64,000 nt of DNA from an uncultured Aquimarina sp. (lineage in GTDB: Bacteria; Bacteroidota; Bacteroidia; Flavobacteriales; Flavobacteriaceae), in contig CANMTP010000003.1 of assembly GCA_947500845.1 (NCBI GenBank), positions 1 to 64,000 of the forward strand. Direction: 5' to 3'. Position numbers and translations under genes: made by a program. Shown here in pieces: positions 35,867-46,030 of the stretch (its first letter is position 1; the number at the start of each line of letters is the position of its first letter). The notes under the pieces are model-generated. The model did not search any database and had not been told where the DNA came from. It worked only from the letters and a program-made list of their open reading frames with translations.

Positions 35867-36882
35867 TGTTCCCGGGATTTTTTTAAATCAATGGTTAATT
35901 CAACTTCGTATGTTTTTTTATTAGCCTTAATTTTTAATGTATACGCCTTAGGATATATAATGTCAAGTCGCTTTTTTACATTTTCCAGCCCAATCCCGCT
36001 ATCTAAATTATTTATATTGGTCTGAGTTTTGTAGGTGTTAGAGCAATTGAAATAAAGCAGTCCGTCTTCTGTAACCTCAATATCTACGTCAATAATTATA
36101 CCACTAGTTTGACTGGAGCCACCGTGTTTTAAAGCATTCTCAACGAAAACGATCAAAACAAGAGGAGCTATCCAAAAATTTGATTGGATAATATTTTTTG
36201 AGAACGTAACTGAGCCACGCCCTTCTATTTGCAAACGACCAAGATTAATGAAGTTTTCTAACTGTTCTACCTCTTTTGAGAGTGAAACATATTTTGCCTT
36301 GCACTCGTAAAGCATATACCGCAGTACACCCGACAACTCCAGGATAAGCTCTGGTGTACGTGGGGATTTTTCAATGGCATATGAATATAGGTTGTTCATA
36401 TTATTAAACAGGAAGTGAGGATTAATTTGCGACTTCAGGAATTGGAGTTCGCTTTCTTTTACAGAATCTTTCAATTCTTTGACCTCTTTTTGTTTGATAA
36501 GGGCGTCCCAACCAAATTTGAACCCAGCCAGAACCGATAAGGTGGGCAAAGTACCCATAAGGTTATATCCTACACCCAAGAACCGCTTGCCGCGAGTATC
36601 CGGGAAATAGATTTTTTCCAGTATAGCTTCTTCTATAAAAATGACGCATCCCGCCACCAATCCAACATACAATGCAAACTTTAAGTATGCTCCGGAATAT
36701 AGAAATTTTGGCAGGAGTACATAATTCACTACAAGACCTGCAATCACAAAATTCAAAAAGAACACATACTTATAGGTCTGTATTTCAGGATTACGACGGT
36801 CAAATGAATAGAAGGTAAATACCACGATATGCAATATCACCTGAAACCAAATCTCTTTATTTAAGAATATTCTTTTCACCAT
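35863..36882 (-). CDS. LytS/YehU-type sensor histidine kinase
   Basis: A 339-residue kinase with four predicted transmembrane helices in the first 130 residues, no large extracellular domain, and a His_kinase domain with phospho-acceptor His156 in SQINPHFLFNNMNNL. An ATPase domain with the N-box FVENALKHG and the G-box DSGIGLENVKKRL follows. It senses an unknown, probably membrane-associated signal and phosphorylates the adjacent LytTR regulator. It is divergent from the receptor gene at 37095. Confidence 0.92.
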   Translation of the reverse strand: MVKRIFLNKEIWFQVILHIVVFTFYSFDRRNPEIQTYKYVFFLNFVIAGLVVNYVLLPKFLYSGAYLKFALYVGLVAGCVIFIEEAILEKIYFPDTRGKRFLGVGYNLMGTLPTLSVLAGFKFGWDALIKQKEVKELKDSVKESELQFLKSQINPHFLFNNMNNLYSYAIEKSPRTPELILELSGVLRYMLYECKAKYVSLSKEVEQLENFINLGRLQIEGRGSVTFSKNIIQSNFWIAPLVLIVFVENALKHGGSSQTSGIIIDVDIEVTEDGLLYFNCSNTYKTQTNINNLDSGIGLENVKKRLDIIYPKAYTLKIKANKKTYEVELTIDLKKSREQ

Positions 36883-37094
36883 GTCAAAAGCCGTATAACA
36901 AATATAGTTTTTTGCTTCCCCAACTTTTAGATTTAAGAGGTAATCGTCTCAAAATCTCCTCCAAACAGCAAATTTATCAAGGTGAATGACAACAATGTCG
37001 TTTGTAGGTTTAGTATGGCTGTTCACCTAGGTGGATTTTTATAAATCTTTTTTACTTTCGTTCTTTGAATTCTGAAATTATAATAACGCATACG

Positions 37095-39458
37095 ATGAAT
37101 ATACGGTTTCTTTTACTCCTATTATTTTTTACCATTGGAGCCTGGGCTCAAGATGAAGAAATACTAGTTTCAGGATCGTTGATTGAGGCTGAAACTGGTC
37201 AACCTATACCCTATGCCACCGTCGTATTGAAAGATATAAATTCTAACGCTACAATTAAAGGGGCAATAACAAATGACCAAGGGAGATTTCAATTAAATTC
37301 ATCAACAAAGGACTTTTACGTTGAAATTAGTTTTATGGGTTTTGAAACGATTCAGCTACGAGATTTTAAAGTAAAAGGGAATAAAGTTACCCTGGGTATA
37401 ATCAAACTTTTTCAAGACAGCCAAATGTTAGACGAAGTAGTAGTTAGAGGAGAAGTTTCTAAAACCGAATTTAAACTGGATAAACGTGTTTTTAATGTTG
37501 GAAAAGACTTAAGTAGTACAGGAGCCAGCGCATTGGAGGTACTCAATAATGTACCATCTGTCAACGTTAATATTGAAGGAGATATAAGTCTGCGAGGAAG
37601 TGGCGGAGTTCAAATCTTGATTAATGGAAAGCCTTCAGTATTAGCCGACGAATCAAGCAATGCCTTGGGAACTATCACAGCGGATATGATCGAAAGTATC
37701 GAGGTCATCACCAATCCTTCTGCCAAATATGAGGCTTCCGGTACTTCAGGTATTTTAAATATCATTCTAAAAAAAGAAGAAAAACGGGGATGGAACGGTT
37801 CTGTATCTATTAATACCGGTGTTCCTGACAACCATAGTATAGGAGGAAGTTTGAACCGCAGAACCGAAAAATTCAACTTGTTCACCCAATTTGGTGCGGG
37901 ATATCGTTCCCTGCCCAGAGATAATGAGGCGATCAACCGAAATCTAATTAATAACGAAGTAATTTTTAGCGAAGGCGAGAGCTTTAGAAATGAGACCTTT
38001 TTCAATATTACGTTGGGTACAGACTACCATTTAAATCAATACAATGTATTCACGCTTTCAGGAAATTTTGCTTATGAAATTGAAGACCAACCCTCTGAAA
38101 CTAACTTTCGCTTTTTTGACACCAATAATACTCTGGTATCTAGATGGCAAAGAGATGAAACTACTGATGCTACTAATCCCAAGTGGCAGTACGAATTTAA
38201 TTGGAAAAAACAGTTCAAGAATAATGAGGATCATACCTTTCAGCTAAGTGCATTAGGTAGTTTCTTCGGAAAAGATCAATCTTCACTTTTTACAGACACT
38301 ACCCTAGAAGGTGAAAATGTAGATAATAACCAACAAACAGCTACCAATTTTCAACAAGCAGATTATACGTTCAAGGCAGATTATACCAATCCGCTAACCA
38401 AAGAATATACCCTTGAAACTGGGGTGCAGTATGTCATGAACGATGTGGGTAACGATTTTGAAGTAAGAGATTTGATAGCTGGTGAGTTTGTGATCAATGA
38501 AAATCTGACTAATGACTTTGAATGGAATCAAAAGGTGTTGGGAATATATGCAACCGGAGCTTACGAAAATGACACCTGGGGAATCAAAGTAGGTGTACGA
38601 GTAGAAAATACTGATCTGCAAACACTACTGGCAAATACCGACGAAGGTAACTCGCAAAATTTTACCAATTTGTTTCCGAGTTTGCACACCTCGTATACAT
38701 TTAGTGAGAAGTTTTCACTACAGGCAGGCTATTCAAAACGTATTTTCAGGCCTCGACTTTGGGATTTGAACCCCTTCTTCAACATTCGAAATAATTTTAA
38801 TATCCGCGCAGGAAATCCGGAACTACAACCTGAGTTTACCAATTCATATGAGTTAACGAGTATTTATAAAATTGGAAAAGCCAGTATGAGTTCCAGCCTG
38901 TATCATCGGTATACGACAGACGTAGTAGAACGTGTATCAACATTTGTAGATAATGTAAACTTTACCACTCCAGAAAATATCGGTACAAATTCTTCAATTG
39001 GTTTTGAAGCCAATGGAAAATATAGTCCTGCAAAATGGTTAACGTTTACCTGGGATTTCAATTTCAATTATTTTGATCGAAAGGGAACATTTGAAGATCA
39101 GGTTTTTGATTTTACAGGCAATCAATGGTCTACCCGACTGGGTTCAAAAATAGGCTTGCCCGCCGATATTGATTTAGAATTCAATGGAAACTACCGATCT
39201 GGTTTTGAAACTGTACAAGGCGAGCAAAGTGGTTTTGCTTTTCTCGATATAGGAATGCGTAAAAAAATACTAAAAGGAAAAATAGTTGCAAATCTGGGTA
39301 TTCGAGATGTATTTGCTTCCAGAATTCAAGAACGTTTCGTGAATCAACCCACTTTTGAAATCTATGATTTTGGACTACGCGGACGCTTTTTGACTTTTAG
39401 TTTAAGCTATGCTTTCGGAAAAGGGGAAGCAATGACATACTCTGGTAGAAGACGCTAA
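37095..39458 (+). CDS. Outer-membrane beta-barrel receptor with CarboxypepD_reg-like and plug domains (TonB-type)
   Basis: I use ATG 37095, which starts the signal peptide MNIRFLLLLLFFTIGAWAQ (a longer reading starts at 37065). The 787-residue product has a carboxypeptidase-regulatory-like domain (about 20-105), a plug-like domain (DEVVVRGE, then VNIEGDISLRGSGGVQILINGK) and a C-terminal barrel of the OMP_b-brl_3 class. Such proteins import or sense ligands at the outer membrane. The divergent LytTR two-component system suggests it is regulated by, or feeds, that sensor. The ligand is unknown. It is also the nearest outer-membrane protein to the lanthipeptide locus. Confidence 0.85.
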   Translation: MNIRFLLLLLFFTIGAWAQDEEILVSGSLIEAETGQPIPYATVVLKDINSNATIKGAITNDQGRFQLNSSTKDFYVEISFMGFETIQLRDFKVKGNKVTLGIIKLFQDSQMLDEVVVRGEVSKTEFKLDKRVFNVGKDLSSTGASALEVLNNVPSVNVNIEGDISLRGSGGVQILINGKPSVLADESSNALGTITADMIESIEVITNPSAKYEASGTSGILNIILKKEEKRGWNGSVSINTGVPDNHSIGGSLNRRTEKFNLFTQFGAGYRSLPRDNEAINRNLINNEVIFSEGESFRNETFFNITLGTDYHLNQYNVFTLSGNFAYEIEDQPSETNFRFFDTNNTLVSRWQRDETTDATNPKWQYEFNWKKQFKNNEDHTFQLSALGSFFGKDQSSLFTDTTLEGENVDNNQQTATNFQQADYTFKADYTNPLTKEYTLETGVQYVMNDVGNDFEVRDLIAGEFVINENLTNDFEWNQKVLGIYATGAYENDTWGIKVGVRVENTDLQTLLANTDEGNSQNFTNLFPSLHTSYTFSEKFSLQAGYSKRIFRPRLWDLNPFFNIRNNFNIRAGNPELQPEFTNSYELTSIYKIGKASMSSSLYHRYTTDVVERVSTFVDNVNFTTPENIGTNSSIGFEANGKYSPAKWLTFTWDFNFNYFDRKGTFEDQVFDFTGNQWSTRLGSKIGLPADIDLEFNGNYRSGFETVQGEQSGFAFLDIGMRKKILKGKIVANLGIRDVFASRIQERFVNQPTFEIYDFGLRGRFLTFSLSYAFGKGEAMTYSGRRR

Positions 39459-40067
39459 TTAGCAAAAAAAATGTATCCATCAATGTTCTGCTTCTAGTCA
39501 CTCTTAAAAAGGTCCGACCAAGTCTGAGGTAGTCCATCCAGCATAAAATTCGCTAGATTATGCCAAGACTGAAAACTTAAATAATGAATATCAAATCTTT
39601 TATTATCTTCATTAAAATCAAATATAGCTTCTGGCAAATCTCAGAAAAGTATCCTCCTTGGTATATCAAAACGCTGTTAACCCACTATTAAAAAGTGCTA
39701 TGAAGTTATACTATTTTTAATCAGACACCATTGAATAAGAATAAAGACTAAAATTAATTGTAACAAAGAGTTAAAAACCCCCCATTATTACTAACAGGGG
39801 ATCTCTACATCGAGTTGTGTACTCTGTCTTGGGATAAAAAATTTGTATCTAAATCACTCAATTCTATGTTAAGTGATCCATCTGGTTTCTGATTGTTAAT
39901 GATCAGCAAAATAATTATTATGTCGCTAGATTAACTCTGAATGTGTTTGAAAAAGGTCAAAAAACGTAGAGGTGTAGTATTTTGACCATAAAGGGTTGTA
40001 TAAATATACAATTTATTTTCATTCAACAAATTGCGATAACAGATTAAGCTTCTTAATATTCAAAATT
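39459..40067. other. Intergenic region between receptor gene and lanthipeptide operon
   Basis: These 609 bp contain no gene I can support. A minus-strand frame of about 34 codons ends at TAG near 39815 (…GSLNIELSDLDTNFL…) but has no good start and may be chance. A weak terminator (39773-39800) lies just beyond it and could end the lanthipeptide operon transcript. Confidence 0.45.
39773..39800 (-). terminator. Possible terminator of the lanthipeptide operon
   Basis: On the minus strand CCCC and GGGG flank a 13-base loop, with extra G residues and then five T residues. The stem is short, so this is a weak call. It lies about 270 bp after the stop of the last operon gene. Confidence 0.35.
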
Positions 40068-40967
40068 CTATCTACTTGACTGTTCTCTTTTTTTAAATTT
40101 TCTAATTCCCCAGGCTACTTTATAGGTTCTATACAACAAATCATAGAGTACCATCTCATGTAATCTGTTTTTGGATCTAAACAATCTATTCATGAGCATA
40201 TGAATATAACTGCCCATCAACCTATCTAGTTCTGGTCCTACAGTCATGATGGATACAATACTTTTTATAGCAATCTTACTTTCTTTACTTTTCTCTTCCA
40301 GAACATCTAGGATAGGAGCATAATCGGGATTGTCTTCTCTTTTAAAAGCTAAAAATTCATTAATTTTTTCTTTCTCATCTCTAAATTTCTTGTCCAGCTG
40401 TTTTTTCAAGAATTTATTCATTCCAAATTCTTCACCAAAACCTGATTTGAGCCCTTCTAAAACTTTAAGCTTTCCATCCTCATCATATCCAAAATCACTT
40501 AATAAGGTATCGATCGCTCTAATTCCAAATAACCAACGTAATTCTTCTCCTTCATCACCTTCAACCATATCCAGAAAATCTATAATCATCTTGCTATCAT
40601 AAAAAAACAAAGCTTCTGATTGTTCTATGGTTCTTTCACCATACCGCTCTATTTCTCTTTGGTAGGTATCTATCTGCACTTTCCAAATTAAATCTTCATC
40701 AATATATTCTTTGATAGGATTATACAAAGTATTAATAATATCTGCAATATGTGCAGGTTCGGTATAATGAAATCGAACACGAATATGAGGTTTTGGATCG
40801 CTATATCGAATAAAAAACCAAGCGTCGATGCTTTTGTTTTTTAATAGTGTGTTGGTAACTGGTTTAATAATATTGGTAAGCACTAAATCAGAAGTTTTGG
40901 GTCCAGTATATATTTTATAGTACAACCACTCGTCACCAATTATAAAAGATCTCTGAATGTTACTCAT
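40068..40967 (-). CDS. Lanthipeptide dehydratase elimination subunit (thiopeptide-type LanB C-terminal domain, stand-alone)
   Basis: A 299-residue protein equal to the C-terminal elimination domain of class I LanB enzymes. It has the opening W-x-YYKIYTGP, FFIRYSDPKPHIRVRF near residue 53, and EIERYGERTIEQSEALFFYDS near residue 125. In full-length LanB this domain removes glutamate from glutamylated Ser/Thr to give dehydroalanine or dehydrobutyrine. Here it is a separate protein whose ATG follows the LanB N-domain stop by 2 bp, so the two are coupled and should form a heteromeric enzyme. Split LanB proteins are known for pinensin-type clusters in Bacteroidota. Confidence 0.9.
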   Translation of the reverse strand: MSNIQRSFIIGDEWLYYKIYTGPKTSDLVLTNIIKPVTNTLLKNKSIDAWFFIRYSDPKPHIRVRFHYTEPAHIADIINTLYNPIKEYIDEDLIWKVQIDTYQREIERYGERTIEQSEALFFYDSKMIIDFLDMVEGDEGEELRWLFGIRAIDTLLSDFGYDEDGKLKVLEGLKSGFGEEFGMNKFLKKQLDKKFRDEKEKINEFLAFKREDNPDYAPILDVLEEKSKESKIAIKSIVSIMTVGPELDRLMGSYIHMLMNRLFRSKNRLHEMVLYDLLYRTYKVAWGIRKFKKREQSSR

Positions 40968-40969
40968 TG

Positions 40970-43204
40970 TTATGTTCTGGTGTTTTTAAGCTTTTTCTCG
41001 TTGTAAAAAGAAAAAATAATCTGATTTGTGTAGGCTTCATTACCTTCATTTACTACACTCTCATGGGTGTGTAAAAATTCTTTAATTTTAAATAAGGGTC
41101 TCTTTTTGACAGTCTCTAATAACATTTTGACAGAAGTTATATTCTTTGTATTCACCAAAAGTTCATTATCTCCATCAATAAGAAGGACAAACTGAGGTAT
41201 TTTTTTTAAGGAAAAAAATTTCTCTGCTTCTTCTATTAATTTATCTTGATTTTTATAGTTGTCAAGTAATGATTTAATATCGTTATTCTTGATATTCCAG
41301 ATAGCTGTAGAAAGTATCACCTCTTTGTATTCAACTCTAGGTAAAAAATCGTATTCGTCTGATATGGGTCCCCAATTAAATCCAATTCCCGAACGTTGAT
41401 TTTGGGTTTGCATATTGGCCAAGAACTGGTAAATAGGCAATGCATTTCCAGAATAATTATGTGCATTGGTAAGATGAGGTAACACTTCTTTATTATATTT
41501 TTTTGATCTTAAACTTACCTTGCCATACACAGAAGTAGAAATCATGAGATCATCTAAGGTAAGCTGATTTTCTATATCCTGAATAGACTTTGCCAAATAA
41601 GGAATTTCATATTTCCTAAAAGCCGGCCGCATCAAAATATTACCTACTCTGGATTCTGGCAAATGCACTATTTCTGCCAGGATCTTATCCGGATTTTCCA
41701 GCTGTTCTACATCTATAATTTCTTGAGTATATTTGTACAGTTCATCATCACCATGACAAAAACGCCCCAATAAATTTGCTGCACTAGAACCGCCTGCACT
41801 AGACATTACTATCTTTTCTTCCCCATCAAGATTTACTATTTCTATCATTGAAGAAATTGTATCCGGTAGATCGTCCCAGTTTTCTTTAAAACCTTCAAAA
41901 TCTTTATCGGTAAGTGTGATACAATCTTGTTTTTGTTCAATACTCGAAATTAATTTTTTTTGAAGGATAGTATCCACTGCAGACCAACGTATTTCTTTTG
42001 TTGCTCTACCATTATCTTTTTGCGGTAGAACAATGTCATCAACAATGTTACTAACATCCCCTAAACCTTGATTTTGTAGAAATCCTACTCCCAATTCGAC
42101 ATCTAAGGCCTTAGATAGGGGCACTTCTCTTTCTTCATATCGTTCATAAAAGGCAGACTTAAAAGAAGAGATCAATGTTTCTTTTGGCGGTATTGTAATT
42201 TTATTTAGTAATGTAAGTGCCCTTTGTACTTGATATACCCATTTCTTTTCAAGAGTATTCGCCTTTGGTGAAAGCGACATATCTGTTTGAAACATATATT
42301 TAAGCTCAAAACCTACTTCTAATTTTTTAAGAGACTCGCTTAAATTGATATAATGTTCAGCTTCATTTCCTATAGATGCATCTAGTTTCTCTAGAGTGTC
42401 TTGTGTTTTTTCTAATTCTGAAATAAGTTCTTCTGTTCCCTCCAATCTTTTTAAAACAGGTAATATTTGATCTAAAAACTCTGGGCCCGAAACTGAAGGT
42501 TCTAATTCGCTGATGAGTAATTGACTATCAACTAATTGATATATGAAATCCTGAGCTTCATCCATCGTAATTTCATCATCTACTAATACTTTGGCCAGAT
42601 CATTAAGTAGTGCTCCTTGATGTGCTTTTTCTATAACTTTTTGTAAATACTCAGAATACTCTACTCCCACAATATGATGAATCCTTCTACTATTTACATA
42701 GGTGTATTCTACATATCGCAATTGATGTCCTGTTTTATAGATGCTAGTATTGGAATAAAAGAGCAGCTGATTCCTTATGGTTGCATTTTGTACAATGTCT
42801 TGGGACAATGCTACAAGATAATTCATATCTAATCTCGTATGCCTCTTATTTTTTGATTTATGCTGAAGTTCTATATGTGTCTCATCTGAAAATTTACCCA
42901 CAGATGTCCCTGCAAAAAGGCCAAATGGCGTACATCGCGATGACATACGGCTAATATATTTCAATACAGAATACATTATTTTATTCGACTTTTCTTTGTC
43001 TTTTATCTCTCCTCGCAACCATTTTTCGAACTCTGCATACAAAGAAGGAGAAGCCAAGAAAATAGCTTCTTTAATGATTTTGTCAGAGCAAACTTTTTTT
43101 AACTCTTCTTCTTCTAAAACGATGTTTTGGGTAAGCTCTTTATAAAATGAAAATGAAAATAACGGGGAACGCAAAACATACTTAGAAAAATTCTTATAAG
43201 CCAT
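40970..43204 (-). CDS. Lanthipeptide dehydratase glutamylation subunit (LanB N-terminal domain, stand-alone)
   Basis: A 744-residue protein covering only the tRNA-dependent glutamylation part of a class I lanthipeptide dehydratase. The hallmark RCTPFGLFAG is at residues 90-99, followed by RLDMNYLVALS, and the C-terminal half contains FCHGDDELYKY and MRPAFRKYEIPYLA. Full LanB enzymes have about 1000 residues; the missing elimination domain is encoded by the next gene. It should transfer glutamate from Glu-tRNA to Ser/Thr in the precursor cores at 46109-46907. It sits 22 bp downstream of a LanC gene in the same operon. Confidence 0.92.
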   Translation of the reverse strand: MAYKNFSKYVLRSPLFSFSFYKELTQNIVLEEEELKKVCSDKIIKEAIFLASPSLYAEFEKWLRGEIKDKEKSNKIMYSVLKYISRMSSRCTPFGLFAGTSVGKFSDETHIELQHKSKNKRHTRLDMNYLVALSQDIVQNATIRNQLLFYSNTSIYKTGHQLRYVEYTYVNSRRIHHIVGVEYSEYLQKVIEKAHQGALLNDLAKVLVDDEITMDEAQDFIYQLVDSQLLISELEPSVSGPEFLDQILPVLKRLEGTEELISELEKTQDTLEKLDASIGNEAEHYINLSESLKKLEVGFELKYMFQTDMSLSPKANTLEKKWVYQVQRALTLLNKITIPPKETLISSFKSAFYERYEEREVPLSKALDVELGVGFLQNQGLGDVSNIVDDIVLPQKDNGRATKEIRWSAVDTILQKKLISSIEQKQDCITLTDKDFEGFKENWDDLPDTISSMIEIVNLDGEEKIVMSSAGGSSAANLLGRFCHGDDELYKYTQEIIDVEQLENPDKILAEIVHLPESRVGNILMRPAFRKYEIPYLAKSIQDIENQLTLDDLMISTSVYGKVSLRSKKYNKEVLPHLTNAHNYSGNALPIYQFLANMQTQNQRSGIGFNWGPISDEYDFLPRVEYKEVILSTAIWNIKNNDIKSLLDNYKNQDKLIEEAEKFFSLKKIPQFVLLIDGDNELLVNTKNITSVKMLLETVKKRPLFKIKEFLHTHESVVNEGNEAYTNQIIFSFYNEKKLKNTRT

Positions 43205-43226
43205 ACTTGTTTTTTAGTGATTTGGA

Positions 43227-44438
43227 TTAGCTAATCATTAAACATTCATCCCATTTTGTATCAAAATTAGCCAAAAATGAAATCATAGTAAGTCCAATCC
43301 CTGCGATTCCCTCTAATAGATTAGTTTCTTCTTTCCAATTTTCTAAATTTCCTTGCCATTGCACATATCCTGCATTACCCTCATGAGTATCCATTTTTAA
43401 TACTTCATTTATCCAAAAATCTGCTGTGTCCTTAAATACAGGTTCTTGGGTTTCTTTGTACATATAATTAAATATACTGGCAATACCGCAAGATCCATGA
43501 CAAAACCCAGCATCTTTGACTCCTGCTTCTACAATATCCTTTCTTTGTGCAGCATATTTTATTATTTCTATTGCCTCTTCTCTATATTCAGAATTGGCCA
43601 TGGCTTTTCCTGCTTTCCATAAAGAAACACCAACTCCTAAATCTCCGTAACACCAGGCTAATCTAGCTTTTGGTTTTTTGTCCATTCCTTCATATATCCA
43701 ACTAGGAAACTTGGAAGTCGTGCTGCGATCTTCACTTTTATGGCTCAGGATATATGTCACCGTACTTTCCAAAAGATTTTGAACTTCTTGCTTAAAGTCA
43801 TTGTGAATGTAAACTCTGCTTAAAAAATTAATAATGCTCGAGAGTCCGTGAGATAGGCTTAGATTAACTCCAACAAGTCCTTCTTCTTGATTTAAAGTTG
43901 TTTTCCAATACGTTCCGGTTTCATCAGTTATTGAAGATTTTTTAAGAGCCGCGATTAAATATGAAATATATTCTTTATATCTACTTTTTAAATCTGCAGA
44001 TCGTGTGTTTTCATAACGTTTCAAAAAATAATATCCGTATCCTATCGCTCCATGCAAGAAATCATAGTGCCCATTATCAGCATTCTCCTTCATAGAGGCA
44101 AATAAATACTCATCAAGGTCTGATAAAAGTTCGTCGTTGTTGATATCAATAAATTCTTCCTCATTTAGTAATTCTAATACCCAACCCGCACCAGCAATTC
44201 CCGTGCAAAAAGTAGGAAAAGCGTATCCATTATTAATTTCTTCAATAGTTTTAGATATGGTATTGACACCAATATCTGCAGGCTCTTCCTTTTCAGTTAA
44301 TCTAGCATAGTAAAATTGAAATAAGGAAATGCCAGACATACCAGATAATACACCATGATGATTTTCCTGTGTATCGACATTTTTTAGGATGTCATATATT
44401 TCTTTTACTTTTTTTTCCAGAAGAGTTGTATTAGTCAT
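43227..44438 (-). CDS. LanC-like lanthionine cyclase (copy 1)
   Basis: I take ATG 44438 (MTNTTLLEKKV) as the start, giving 403 residues; the longer reading from 44483 adds an unconvincing basic stretch. The alpha-toroid LanC fold is marked by repeated GxxG inner-helix motifs (GMSGISLFQFYYA, GIAGAGWVLELL, LHGAIGYGYYFLKR, GIAGIGLTMISFL). The zinc ligands are Cys263 in RLAWCYGDLG and Cys313-His314 in GFCHGSCG, so it should be active. It adds Cys thiols to dehydrated residues to form (methyl)lanthionine. It is close in sequence and length to the upstream copy at 44644, suggesting tandem duplication. Confidence 0.92.
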   Translation of the reverse strand: MTNTTLLEKKVKEIYDILKNVDTQENHHGVLSGMSGISLFQFYYARLTEKEEPADIGVNTISKTIEEINNGYAFPTFCTGIAGAGWVLELLNEEEFIDINNDELLSDLDEYLFASMKENADNGHYDFLHGAIGYGYYFLKRYENTRSADLKSRYKEYISYLIAALKKSSITDETGTYWKTTLNQEEGLVGVNLSLSHGLSSIINFLSRVYIHNDFKQEVQNLLESTVTYILSHKSEDRSTTSKFPSWIYEGMDKKPKARLAWCYGDLGVGVSLWKAGKAMANSEYREEAIEIIKYAAQRKDIVEAGVKDAGFCHGSCGIASIFNYMYKETQEPVFKDTADFWINEVLKMDTHEGNAGYVQWQGNLENWKEETNLLEGIAGIGLTMISFLANFDTKWDECLMIS

Positions 44439-44573
44439 TATGTAAAAAGTACTTTTTTTTGAAGTTTTATCACTACGAAACAATATAAATCCTATTTATT
44501 AAGACAATATATGGCAGAATACTATAAATGAAAAACAAAATTTAAGGATTTTAGACAAAATTAGTTCAGAAAA

Positions 44574-44598
44574 AAAGCTCAGCAGAATATTGAGCTTT
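44574..44598 (-). terminator. Terminator between the two LanC genes
   Basis: On the minus strand AAAGCTCA pairs with TGAGCTTT around a 9-base loop and is followed by T residues. It lies about 45 bp after the stop of LanC copy 2, so LanC copy 1 and the LanB genes may be made from their own promoter or by partial read-through. Confidence 0.65.
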
Positions 44599-44643
44599 AA
44601 AATTATGAGGGTTCTTTTTACTTGCCTCATTCTTACTTTTGTT

Positions 44644-45864
44644 TTAACTCATTAGCAAACACTGATCCCATTTGGTTTCAAAAGATGCAATATAGGATAG
44701 GATAGAAAGCCCGATTCCGGCAATGCCTTCTAACAGATTGGTCTCTTTTATCCATCTTGGATTATCTCCCCCTTGCCACTTCATGTATCCTGCATGTCCA
44801 TTGGAGTGTACAGCCATATTTAACGCCTTATCGAGCCAAAAGTCTGCGGTTTCTTTAAATTTAGGATCTTTGGTTTCTTTGTACATATAACTATATATAT
44901 GCATGATGCCGTAAGCGCCATGGCATAAACCGGCATCTTTCACTCCAGCCTCGACAAGATTCGTTCTCTTTGCCGCATGTGTTAACGTTTGTATTGCCTG
45001 CTCTTTGTACTCGGTATTATTCAACGATTTGCCTGCTTTCCAAAGCGTAATGGCAATACCTAAATCCCCATAACACCAGGCTAGTCTCGAATTATCACTT
45101 TTTTGATTATTGCAAGTAATCCAACTTGGGAATGATGATGAACAAATTATATCTTCGTTTTTAGAACTTAAAATATAGGTTACTGATTGATACAATAATT
45201 TCTCAACCTTATTTTTAAAGTCCGTGTATTCTACCAAACGAGATAGAAAATTAGTAATACTGGCGTTCCCATGCGCCAAACTTAAGTTATACCCTTTTAT
45301 CCCTTTATCTCGTATGAGATAAGTTTCCCATTTGGCAGTATTATCTTCGACTTTTGCTCGTTGCTGCAATAAGTCAATAATGTTGAATAGAATTTTTGTG
45401 TATCGTTTTTTTAAATCATTGGATTGGGTGTTGGTATATCGTTTTAAGAAATAATATCCTATCCCTAATATTCCGTGCAGAAAATCATAGAAATTTTGAT
45501 CATCCTGTATCTCTTGGATAGCTTGTACTAAAAAATTATCTAGTCCCGATAATAATTGATCGCAATCCAGATCTATCAATTCTTCTTCTTGCAACAGTTC
45601 GATAACCCATGCTGCTCCAGAGATTCCCGAACAAAATGTATGAAAATCATAACCGTTATTAATCTTTTCGATAATAGATGATAAAATTTCTACGCCAACA
45701 TCGGCATGAGATTCTTTTTGTAAAAACTTTGAATAGTAAAATTGAAACAAAGCGATCCCAGCACGGCCAGATAATACTCCAATCTCATCAGTACTATGAT
45801 AGGTTTTTCCTAGTATAGCACTGATTTCTTCTAACTTTTTTAGTAAAAGTTGTTCTTTCTCCAT
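44644..45864 (-). CDS. LanC-like lanthionine cyclase (copy 2)
   Basis: The start is taken as ATG 45864 (MEKEQLLLKKLEE), giving 406 residues; the reading from 45957 adds 31 residues with no family resemblance. Zinc ligands are complete: Cys264 in RLAWCYGDLG and Cys314-His315 in GLCHGAYG. Internal motifs parallel copy 1 (GRAGIALFQFYYS, GISGAAWVIELL, LHGILGIGYYFLKR, GIAGIGLSILSYI), and RLAWCYGDLG is identical. Two cyclases in one locus may divide the work between different cores or act in sequence. It is the first enzyme gene after the precursor genes and ends with its own terminator. Confidence 0.92.
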   Translation of the reverse strand: MEKEQLLLKKLEEISAILGKTYHSTDEIGVLSGRAGIALFQFYYSKFLQKESHADVGVEILSSIIEKINNGYDFHTFCSGISGAAWVIELLQEEELIDLDCDQLLSGLDNFLVQAIQEIQDDQNFYDFLHGILGIGYYFLKRYTNTQSNDLKKRYTKILFNIIDLLQQRAKVEDNTAKWETYLIRDKGIKGYNLSLAHGNASITNFLSRLVEYTDFKNKVEKLLYQSVTYILSSKNEDIICSSSFPSWITCNNQKSDNSRLAWCYGDLGIAITLWKAGKSLNNTEYKEQAIQTLTHAAKRTNLVEAGVKDAGLCHGAYGIMHIYSYMYKETKDPKFKETADFWLDKALNMAVHSNGHAGYMKWQGGDNPRWIKETNLLEGIAGIGLSILSYIASFETKWDQCLLMS

Positions 45865-46030
45865 CTTGTTTTTTCGGAAAGATATTATTGGAAAGTAAAA
45901 AGTATACCATACTCTTATTTCGACCAAGCTTGTACCGAACCATTCTGAAGTGATCAATACAGTAGACTTAAATTCTAATTACTTTTATACAGCCTCTACT
46001 GAAAGCATGAGGATTGTATTTATATCCAGT

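Noticed and set aside
39815..39930. 34-codon minus-strand frame downstream of the elimination-subunit gene
   Set aside because: No plausible start codon and no leader/KGG pattern, so not a further precursor; possibly 3' untranslated sequence.
45865..45957. 31 extra N-terminal residues of LanC copy 2
   Set aside because: The added residues show no LanC similarity; the paralogue starts at the equivalent of 45864.
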